The notes beneath the pieces are model-generated. The model was not told the origin of the DNA. It searched no databases and saw nothing but the letters and a program-made list of their open reading frames with translations. Source: Bacilli bacterium (GTDB lineage Bacteria; Bacillota_I; Bacilli_A; RF39; UBA660). From it: 64,000 nucleotides of DNA. Below, piece after piece: positions 16,523 to 23,184 of this stretch. Numbering within the stretch: the stretch's first letter is position 1; each line of letters opens with the position of its first letter. The translations under genes were made by a program, and so were the position numbers. Location of the stretch: assembly GCA_017519965.1 (NCBI GenBank), contig JAFWRK010000039.1, forward strand, positions 1-64,000, given 5' to 3'.

Positions 16523-17356
16523 CTAATTACTAGTGTCATTATATCTATACTTATATAATCTACTAGGTCTATGTCCTATATTTGTTTCATATTTATCTGT
16601 TTTCTCTACTTTATCTTTTATTATCCTTCTAAAGGCAGGATCTAATAGCTTTTTACATAATATTACTTCATATACTTGTTGTAGTTCTTTTAATGTGAAA
16701 TATTTAGGCATCATATTAAATACTATATCTGTATAGTTTATTTTATTTTTTAATCTTTCTATTCCACTTACAATTACTATGTCATGATCAAAAGCTATAG
16801 AGTCATTATCTACTCCAATAAGTTTATACTTTGATGTAGTTTTATCTATTAACTCTTTTTTTACTTTTATTTTTATATTATCTACTCCATTAGTTAGATC
16901 AACATTTACTACATTGTTTTTTTCTTCTATCTTAGTTACATCAAACCATTTAGCTTTATCATTAATAATATTAGTTACTTTACTTTTGTCTATTAATCCT
17001 ATAAATGATGTTGATATTATTCTCATTCTTGGATCTCTATTTATAGAATCAAATGTATATAATTGCTCTAAAAAGATATTTTCTAAATTAGTTTCACTTT
17101 TTAATACTCTATTAGCACAATCTTCTAATGTTTCTTTATTAGGATCTATAAATCCTCCTGGTAAACACCATTTATCTTTATATGGGTATTCTTCTCTTTT
17201 TACTAAAAGTATACTCATTTTCTTTTGATTATTCTTCCTATAATCTGTTTTTTCTTCATCAGATATACTTATTAATAATATGTCTGCTGTTAGAGATAAT
17301 TTCTCATATATTGATGGATCATAGTCTTTTAAAAAATCTTCTTCACTTTTATACAT
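16523..17356 (-). CDS. nrtR: NrtR-like Nudix-related transcriptional regulator of NAD metabolism
   Basis: 277 residues: a Nudix domain (about 20-160) followed by a helical/winged-helix C-terminus (KYFTLKELQQVYEVILCKKL, then DPAFRRIIKDKV), the layout of NrtR. In that family the Nudix part senses ADP-ribose and the C-terminal part binds DNA upstream of NAD genes. The catalytic Nudix signature REUxEE reads RVLKSE here, so hydrolysis is probably lost, as in many NrtR proteins. It is the last gene of the NAD salvage operon (one base after nadD), which strongly supports the role and implies autoregulation. GAGGTG precedes the start. Confidence 0.85.
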   Translation of the reverse strand: MYKSEEDFLKDYDPSIYEKLSLTADILLISISDEEKTDYRKNNQKKMSILLVKREEYPYKDKWCLPGGFIDPNKETLEDCANRVLKSETNLENIFLEQLYTFDSINRDPRMRIISTSFIGLIDKSKVTNIINDKAKWFDVTKIEEKNNVVNVDLTNGVDNIKIKVKKELIDKTTSKYKLIGVDNDSIAFDHDIVIVSGIERLKNKINYTDIVFNMMPKYFTLKELQQVYEVILCKKLLDPAFRRIIKDKVEKTDKYETNIGHRPSRLYKYRYNDTSN

Positions 17357-17357
17357 A

Positions 17358-17906
17358 TTACACCTCGTATAAATGATTATCTTTTATATATTTATATACT
17401 TTTTCATCTAAATAATCTAAACTTAGATTTTTTCTTATTTCTGTTGATGATATATTAATTGGTTTAAATCCTTTTACTATAATAAAGTTATCTGTATTAA
17501 ATCTTTTTATATATTCTTTTATATTTGTATTATCTCTTTGTAATACTAAAATCTTATATTGTAATAATTCTTCTATATGATCCCAGAGATGGAATTTTCT
17601 TACATTATCTGATCCTATTATTAAGAATAGTTCATCATCTTTATAGTCTTTTTTTAAACTATCTAATACTTGATATGTATATTTATAATCATTATGTTTT
17701 GTATCTACTATTACTTTTTTATTTTCATAATATCTTAACATTTCTATTCTTTTGTCTACATCTATTAAATCTTGTTTATCCCAATAATTAGGAGTTGCTA
17801 ATAAGAAAACTTTATCTACATAATTATTTTCTAGTAAAAAGTTTACTACATGAACATGCCCTTTATGTATTGGATTAAAACTTCCTACGTATACTCCTAT
17901 TTTCAT
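17358..17906 (-). CDS. nadD: Nicotinate-nucleotide adenylyltransferase
   Basis: 182 residues. Transfers AMP from ATP to nicotinate mononucleotide, giving deamido-NAD. The nucleotidyltransferase motif GSFNPIHKGHVHVV (GxFNPxHxGH) is at residues 8-21, with the second signature ISSTEIRKNL near the C-terminus and the GSDN loop typical of NadD. It overlaps the end of nadE by four bases and is followed one base later by nrtR. CGGAG lies before the ATG. Confidence 0.93.
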   Translation of the reverse strand: MKIGVYVGSFNPIHKGHVHVVNFLLENNYVDKVFLLATPNYWDKQDLIDVDKRIEMLRYYENKKVIVDTKHNDYKYTYQVLDSLKKDYKDDELFLIIGSDNVRKFHLWDHIEELLQYKILVLQRDNTNIKEYIKRFNTDNFIIVKGFKPINISSTEIRKNLSLDYLDEKVYKYIKDNHLYEV

Positions 17907-18640
17907 TTTTTATACTCCGGTATATTAAATTTATGTTGATTATTTTTATGTAGATATTCTATTCTTTCTTTTGTACTTTTATCTATTTCTTCATTATTAA
18001 GATATTTTTCTATGTCAGAATATTTTACTTTTAGTTTTTCTTCATCTGTTAAGTTAGATAAACCATCACTAGGAGTTTTATATAGCACTTTTTCTGGTAC
18101 TTTTAGATACTCTCCTATTTTTATTACTTCAGATACTGTTAAGTCACTTATTACTTTTATATCTGATACGGAGTCTCCTCCTTTTGTGAAATATCCTACA
18201 TATAATTCTGATTTATTACTTGTACCTGCAACTATATATGTACCATTTTTTATTTTTGAATAAGCAGCTGCTAGATAGTATAGAGTACTCATTCTTATTC
18301 TTGGTTTAAAGTTAATATCTGAATCTAATAAGTATTTTTCATCAATATTAATTTCTTTTTTAAACGTATTAAATGTACTAGTCAAATCTACATTTATTAA
18401 TTCAAAACCATAGTAATCACTTATTAGTTTGGCATCTAATCTATCTGCTTCTTTTGAATTGCAAGGCATTGTTACTCCTAGTACATTTTCACTACCTATA
18501 GCTTTACTAAATAGTGCGGCTACTACTGCTGAGTCTTTACCTCCACTTATTCCTATGACAACTCCTTTTAAATGATTTTTACTATAGTAATCTTTTATAA
18601 ATTCTATTATCTTTTCTGTTTCTTTTTTGGCATCAAACAT
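17903..18640 (-). CDS. nadE: NAD synthetase (ammonia-dependent)
   Basis: 245 residues, the size of the form lacking a glutaminase domain. Amidates deamido-NAD using ATP and ammonia. The PP-loop GISGGKDSAVVAALF is at residues 29-43; GTSNKSELYVGYFTKGGDS and the PSDGLSNLTDE segment are family hallmarks. It overlaps nadD and starts one base after the pncB stop codon, with AAGGAGAA as binding site. It provides the last step of the pathway encoded in this operon. Confidence 0.96.
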   Translation of the reverse strand: MFDAKKETEKIIEFIKDYYSKNHLKGVVIGISGGKDSAVVAALFSKAIGSENVLGVTMPCNSKEADRLDAKLISDYYGFELINVDLTSTFNTFKKEINIDEKYLLDSDINFKPRIRMSTLYYLAAAYSKIKNGTYIVAGTSNKSELYVGYFTKGGDSVSDIKVISDLTVSEVIKIGEYLKVPEKVLYKTPSDGLSNLTDEEKLKVKYSDIEKYLNNEEIDKSTKERIEYLHKNNQHKFNIPEYKK

Positions 18641-18641
18641 A

Positions 18642-20078
18642 TTATTCTCCTTTAGTATGTTCTTCTATTAACTTTTTCTTTAGATTTAATAACTTTTCTG
18701 ATAAATCTACATAATATACATGTGGATTTTCTAATCTCTTGATTTCTGGATATAGAGTTTTCATTTCTTCTGTACAATATTTTTGTCTTTCAAAGACATC
18801 TCTAACATTATATATTTGTTTACCTCTCTCAAATATTTTTACTTGTAATTCTTTATAATAATAATTACTTAGTTTTTTTCTTTTCCATTCTTCTACTGGA
18901 TTTATTAATTCATACTCAGTATTACTTATTTCTTCATATTTTAGTGCAATTAAATCTCCTAATGCATAATTAGTTTCTTTATCATAAAATCTTATTAGTT
19001 TTTTAAATCCTGGATTAATTGTTTTTACTGTATCATTTGATACTTTTAATCTAGGAATAAATTCATTATTATCTTTTACTGCTACTAATTTATAGACTCC
19101 ATCTACTCTTTCTTTAGAAGCTGCTATATTATCTCCTACTCCTAATGTATCAAATTCTGCTCCTTGATTAATTAGTGATGTGATAGTGTGTTCATCTAAT
19201 CCATTTGATAAACATATCTTTGCATCTTTGTATCCTGCTTCATCTAAGAGTTTTCTAGCTTCTTTAGATAAATAAGCTAAATCTCCACTATCTATTCTTA
19301 TTCCTTTAAAAGGTATGTTATTGGGTTTTAAGTAATTATCTGCTACCCAGATGGCATTAGGTACTCCACTTTTTAATGTGTCATATGTATCTACTAAGAA
19401 TAAACAATTAGATGGATTACTTTTAGCAAATTCTAAAAATGCTGTTTTCTCATCATTATAAAATGTTACTAATGAATGAGCCATTGTTCCTAAGGCATTT
19501 ATACCTAATTCTTGTGCTGTTTTTACATTTGATGTTCCATTACATCCTCCAACTATGGCATATTTACTTGCTTCAAATGCAGAGGCTGTTCCTCTAGCAC
19601 GTCTAGCACCAAACTCCATAACACTTCTTCCTTGAGCTGCTTCTGTAATTCTTTTTGATGCTGTTGTTACTAATGATGCGTGATTAAAATGCGATAAAAT
19701 AGCTGTTTCCACTAGTTGGGCTTCTATTATTTTACTTTTTATTGTTATTACTGGTTCATTAGGAAATATTGGTGTACCATCTATTACTGCGTAAATATCT
19801 CCAGTAAATTTTAAATTACTTAAATAATCTAAATATTCTTCACTATAATTGTTAGTACTTCTAAGATACTCTATATCTTCTTTATCAAAGTGAAAATTAT
19901 TAATATAATCAATTATATTGTCTAATCCTCCTGATATTGTATAACCACCTTGAAATGGATTTCTTCTAAAAAATACATCAAATACAACTTCTGTATCTTT
20001 TACTCCGGCATTAAAATATGTTTGACCTATCTTTAATTCATAATCATCTACTAGCATTGTATCATTTATTTTTTTCAT
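18642..20078 (-). CDS. pncB: Nicotinate phosphoribosyltransferase
   Basis: 478 residues, normal for the Gram-positive type. Converts nicotinate plus PRPP to nicotinate mononucleotide, with ATP hydrolysis. Motifs: DDYELKIGQTYF, FRRNPFQGGYTI, EFGARRARGTASAFEASKYA (the phosphoribosyl-binding region) and GIRIDSGDLAYLSKEAR. Its ATG overlaps the stop codon of pncA, so the two are translationally coupled. With PncA it allows growth on nicotinamide or nicotinate; no de novo genes (nadA, nadB, nadC) are seen in the window. Confidence 0.96.
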   Translation of the reverse strand: MKKINDTMLVDDYELKIGQTYFNAGVKDTEVVFDVFFRRNPFQGGYTISGGLDNIIDYINNFHFDKEDIEYLRSTNNYSEEYLDYLSNLKFTGDIYAVIDGTPIFPNEPVITIKSKIIEAQLVETAILSHFNHASLVTTASKRITEAAQGRSVMEFGARRARGTASAFEASKYAIVGGCNGTSNVKTAQELGINALGTMAHSLVTFYNDEKTAFLEFAKSNPSNCLFLVDTYDTLKSGVPNAIWVADNYLKPNNIPFKGIRIDSGDLAYLSKEARKLLDEAGYKDAKICLSNGLDEHTITSLINQGAEFDTLGVGDNIAASKERVDGVYKLVAVKDNNEFIPRLKVSNDTVKTINPGFKKLIRFYDKETNYALGDLIALKYEEISNTEYELINPVEEWKRKKLSNYYYKELQVKIFERGKQIYNVRDVFERQKYCTEEMKTLYPEIKRLENPHVYYVDLSEKLLNLKKKLIEEHTKGE

Positions 20079-20689
20079 TATTTTCCTCCATATTTTTTTA
20101 CTCTTTCTATTCCATTATTTGTCATATCTAGTATAGCTCTTTCTGCTTCTTCTTCTCTATTATGAGTTGGAGAATCATATGTATCTACTCCTGCTTCATC
20201 AACTATTATCCTAATATTTTTGTTTTCTTGATCGTATAAATTTCTTAAAGAAATTCCTCCATTTTTAACACAATAATCTGTTAAACATCCATTTAATATT
20301 ACTTCTTCTAATGAATTCATTTTACTCATATCTTCTATAAAGTTAGGAGCAAATACAAAGTTAGTAGAATTTTTTAAATATGTTATTCCATCCTTCTCAT
20401 ATTCTTTTAACTCATCTATTAATTCTGATTCTTTGCTATTTTCTATACAATGAGCTGGAAATGTATTAAACTCTACAGCATCAGCTGTATGTGAATCTCT
20501 TATAAAGAATACACAACTTTCTTTATCATTTATAAACTCTTCTATTAATTCTTTATTATGTGGTACTATCCTTTCTATTGATTGTGCTGCTAATGGACCT
20601 TCTTTTACAAAGCCGTTTACCATATCAATAATTATTAATAATCTTTTTATTTCTTTTAATTTTTCAATCTCTTCTCTATTTATTTTCAT
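20078..20689 (-). CDS. pncA: Nicotinamidase (isochorismatase family)
   Basis: 203 residues. Hydrolyses nicotinamide to nicotinate. The cysteine-hydrolase triad is visible: Asp in LIIDMVNGF, Lys in TYLKNSTNF, and Cys in NGCLTDYCVKNG; the FPAHC segment is part of the metal-binding region. First gene of the NAD operon (pncA-pncB-nadE-nadD-nrtR), preceded by a strong promoter (20724-20752) and a repeated element that may be the NrtR operator. GGAGAT precedes the ATG. Confidence 0.9.
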   Translation of the reverse strand: MKINREEIEKLKEIKRLLIIIDMVNGFVKEGPLAAQSIERIVPHNKELIEEFINDKESCVFFIRDSHTADAVEFNTFPAHCIENSKESELIDELKEYEKDGITYLKNSTNFVFAPNFIEDMSKMNSLEEVILNGCLTDYCVKNGGISLRNLYDQENKNIRIIVDEAGVDTYDSPTHNREEEAERAILDMTNNGIERVKKYGGK

Positions 20690-20706
20690 ATTATCTCCAT
20701 CTTATT

Positions 20707-20730
20707 AACATTTTATTAATAACATTTTAT
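20707..20730. promoter_or_regulatory. Direct repeat at the NAD operon start, candidate NrtR operator
   Basis: AACATTTTAT occurs twice, 14 bases apart (20707-20716 and 20721-20730), with a TTATTAATAA palindrome between. The repeats cover the -10 element and transcription start of the pncA promoter. AT-rich background makes chance possible. Confidence 0.4.
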
Positions 20731-20752
20731 ATCTATATAATTAGTTAGTCAA
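20724..20752 (-). promoter_or_regulatory. Promoter of the NAD salvage operon
   Basis: TTGACT, 17 bases, TAAAAT on the minus strand, about 35 bases upstream of pncA. Confidence 0.7.
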
Positions 20753-20771
20753 TACACTTATTAATATTTTG

Positions 20772-20807
20772 TTAAAAAGAAAATAAGTTGACTTAACAAC
20801 TTATTTT
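20772..20807 (-). terminator. Terminator of trxB-trxA
   Basis: Eleven-base-pair stem AAAATAAGTTG/CAACTTATTTT, 6-base loop and T-rich tail on the minus strand, overlapping the trxA stop. Confidence 0.88.
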
Positions 20808-21106
20808 AATATATCTTCTAATTCTTGTTTTGATCTTAATCCTACTACTTTATCTTTTAGTTTTCCTTTATGAAATATTAGTAAAGTTGGAATAGACATT
20901 ATACCATATTCTTTAGGTATTTCTTCACTTATAGTGTCTATATCCAATTTATAGAATTCATATTCTTTGTTTTCTTTAGATATTTCTTCTACTATTGGTG
21001 CTAACATTTTACATGGTCCACACCAATTAGCAAAACAGTCTATTAGAACTTTTTTATTACTTTCAACTATTCCTTTAAATTCTTCTTCTGTTATTTCTTT
21101 TACCAT
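20801..21106 (-). CDS. trxA: Thioredoxin
   Basis: 101 residues, a complete thioredoxin with the WCGPCKM active site at about residues 28-34, and the cis-proline loop SIPTLLIF. Reduces protein disulfides in the cytosol; recharged by the TrxB encoded immediately upstream. The start codon overlaps the trxB stop, so the pair is translationally coupled. A strong terminator follows. Confidence 0.96.
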   Translation of the reverse strand: MVKEITEEEFKGIVESNKKVLIDCFANWCGPCKMLAPIVEEISKENKEYEFYKLDIDTISEEIPKEYGIMSIPTLLIFHKGKLKDKVVGLRSKQELEDILK

Positions 21107-22002
21107 TATTTATCCTTCCCTTCTTTTATTGCAATTGTTGCTGCTATTGATCCATCAGAAACGGCTGTAGTTAATTGTCTTAATACTTTTTCTCTTGTAT
21201 CTCCTGCTACATATATTCCTTCTGTACTAGTATGTACTCCATCTTCTGAAATAATGTATCCTTTATCATTTAACTCTACTACGTTATTAAAGATTGCATT
21301 TTTAGGATCTTGACCTACAGCAATAAATATACCACTTACTTCAATTGTTGTTCTTTCTTTATCGTTATTTTCTACTTCAATACTTTCTACTTTGTCATTG
21401 CCATTAATTTTTACTACATTACTATTTAATACTAGTTCTATATTTTTCTTATTCTTTAACTCCTCTACTTTTTTTGGTTCTCCTCTAAATTCATCTCTTC
21501 TATGAATTAGATATACTTTATTTACTATATCAGATAAGTATAGAGCATCTGCTATAGCAGTATTGCCTCCACCTACTACTGCAACATCTAATCCTTTAAA
21601 AAAGTTACCATCACATGTAGCACAATAGGATACTCCTTTTCCTATGAACTTATTTTCACCATCTATGTTTAATTTTCTATTTTCTGCTCCGGTTGCAATA
21701 ATTACGCTCTTTGCTTTATATTTATCTTTATTTGTTATTACAGTTTTATCTTTTTCTACTCTTAAAACTGTTTCATATTTTATTTCTGCTCCTAGATTTT
21801 TAACTTGATTGTATAGTGTCGTTGCAAAATCAAAACCTGATACTTGTTCTATTCCAGGATAATTAACTATTTTACTGGCATTTATAATTTGTCCACCGAA
21901 GGTTTTAGCTTCAAAAATTACTATTTTCTTATTTGCTCTTAATGCATATAGTGCTGCTGTAAGTCCTGCTGGACCTGCTCCTATTATTATTATGTCATAC
22001 AT
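21106..22002 (-). CDS. trxB: Thioredoxin reductase
   Basis: 298 residues. FAD-binding GAGPAGLTAALYALRA at the N-terminus, the redox-active CATCDG near residue 130, an NADPH-binding GGGNTAIADAL, and the C-terminal FAD motif GIYVAGDTREK. Transfers electrons from NADPH to thioredoxin. AAGGAGG lies before the start, and a textbook promoter lies just upstream. Confidence 0.96.
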   Translation of the reverse strand: MYDIIIIGAGPAGLTAALYALRANKKIVIFEAKTFGGQIINASKIVNYPGIEQVSGFDFATTLYNQVKNLGAEIKYETVLRVEKDKTVITNKDKYKAKSVIIATGAENRKLNIDGENKFIGKGVSYCATCDGNFFKGLDVAVVGGGNTAIADALYLSDIVNKVYLIHRRDEFRGEPKKVEELKNKKNIELVLNSNVVKINGNDKVESIEVENNDKERTTIEVSGIFIAVGQDPKNAIFNNVVELNDKGYIISEDGVHTSTEGIYVAGDTREKVLRQLTTAVSDGSIAATIAIKEGKDK

Positions 22003-22036
22003 ATTATTGGCCTCCTTTTTCGTCTCCCTTATTTAA

Positions 22037-22065
22037 ATTGTATGTAATATATTTTTTTAAGTCAA
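22037..22065 (-). promoter_or_regulatory. Promoter of trxB-trxA
   Basis: TTGACT, 17 bases, TACAAT on the minus strand, between the PrsW-like gene's terminator and the trxB start. Confidence 0.75.
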
Positions 22066-22091
22066 TAAAAAAGAATGATTATTCATTCTTT
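22062..22091 (-). terminator. Terminator of the PrsW-like gene
   Basis: Stem AAAGAATGA/TCATTCTTT with a 4-base loop and T-run on the minus strand, overlapping the stop codon. Confidence 0.87.
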
Positions 22092-22849
22092 CTACCACAG
22101 GTTGGACAATAGTTAGTTTCTACTTTAGTTCCACATCTTGAACAATAATTATCTTTGTATTTTAGCTTTCTTGCGATGTTAGAAATTCTTTTAATTTTTT
22201 TGATAGCATAAATATATAAAAGAACTACAAATACTAAAAATAATATTAAATATATTATACTTTCTAATGATAATAGGTAATCAAATGTTCCATGTAATAA
22301 AGTCGGTACTATTATAGATAAATATTTATTTTTTGTTTCTAATTTTTTATTATTATTTAAGGAAGAAATTTTAGCTAATCCTAAGTAATATCCCATGAAT
22401 ACTCCAAAGAAAGCATGGCCTGGTACTGATAGGATAGCTCTTATAATTCCTACATATATTCCTTTACTCATTACATATAATATATTCTCTATGCAAGCAA
22501 ATCCTAATGATACAAATGTTGAATATACAATCATGTCATACATTTCATCAAATTCATTTTCATGATATGACATTGAATATACCATTATCCATTTTGAGAA
22601 TTCTTCTACTAGACCTACTCCAATATAAATACTTATAAATAATTGAATTATCGTTAAATCTGTGGAATCTTTAAATATTGGTGAAGATAATTCTAATATA
22701 CCTGATATTATTAGAGTTATTATTACTGATAAAAAACCTGATATAAATAATTTAAATAATAGTTTTGCTGGTTCTTTATTTTTATCATTTATATAGATTA
22801 TTATAGCTAAAACTATTACTGGTAATACTGATATTATTAGTGAATACAT
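22079..22849 (-). CDS. PrsW-family intramembrane metalloprotease with C-terminal zinc ribbon
   Basis: 256 residues, about seven or eight membrane segments. The conserved PrsW motifs are present: VEEFSKW (paired glutamates), ACIENILY, PGHAFFGVFMGYYLG and LLHGTFDY, which contribute metal ligands and the active site. PrsW in Bacillus cleaves the anti-sigma factor RsiW; related proteins act in other membrane signalling. Residues 234-256 form an added zinc ribbon (CSRCG, CPTCG) facing the cytosol, not part of the core family. It overlaps the stop codon of a two-helix membrane protein encoded just upstream, which is a candidate partner or substrate. Confidence 0.87.
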   Translation of the reverse strand: MYSLIISVLPVIVLAIIIYINDKNKEPAKLLFKLFISGFLSVIITLIISGILELSSPIFKDSTDLTIIQLFISIYIGVGLVEEFSKWIMVYSMSYHENEFDEMYDMIVYSTFVSLGFACIENILYVMSKGIYVGIIRAILSVPGHAFFGVFMGYYLGLAKISSLNNNKKLETKNKYLSIIVPTLLHGTFDYLLSLESIIYLILFLVFVVLLYIYAIKKIKRISNIARKLKYKDNYCSRCGTKVETNYCPTCGRKNE

Positions 22850-23109
22850 TATTTATCCTGCTTCTTTGCTTTTTTCTCATATTTCATTGAGATTAATATA
22901 AAACCTATTAGTATAGAACCTAATACTATTATAGTTGCTGGGAAAACAACTATCATATAATGGATTCTATCTATTGCTGGCATTTCTCCATAAAATGCTC
23001 CTACTACATCATATGTGCCATAAGATATTATACTTGATAATAGTAATACTATTATTATTCCAAATATTATTGTTTTAGTTTTACTTAATACTATTTCTTT
23101 ACTTTTCAT
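22849..23109 (-). CDS. Small two-helix membrane protein upstream of the PrsW-like protease
   Basis: 86 residues, unrecognised. Two hydrophobic segments (TIIFGIIIVLLLSSIISYG and YMIVVFPATIIVLGSILIGF) are joined by a loop with GAFYGEMPAIDRIH, ending in a lysine-rich tail. Its last codon overlaps the start of the PrsW-like gene, so the two are co-made. That makes a functional link to the protease plausible. Own promoter at 23132-23160; GAGGTG binding site. Confidence 0.75.
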   Translation of the reverse strand: MKSKEIVLSKTKTIIFGIIIVLLLSSIISYGTYDVVGAFYGEMPAIDRIHYMIVVFPATIIVLGSILIGFILISMKYEKKAKKQDK

Positions 23110-23131
23110 AATACACCTCTACTATAATTTA

Positions 23132-23160
23132 ATTATACTTTTATTTAATTTTTATGTAAA
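23132..23160 (-). promoter_or_regulatory. Promoter of the PrsW-like operon
   Basis: TTTACA, 17 bases, TATAAT on the minus strand, 22 bases upstream of the 86-residue protein's start. Confidence 0.7.
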
Positions 23161-23184
23161 GAAAAAAGGATACTTACGTATCCT
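23160..23184 (-). terminator. Terminator of the coiled-coil/DUF1292 operon
   Basis: Stem AGGATAC-GTAA-GTATCCT followed by Ts on the minus strand, overlapping the stop codon at 23183. Confidence 0.83.
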
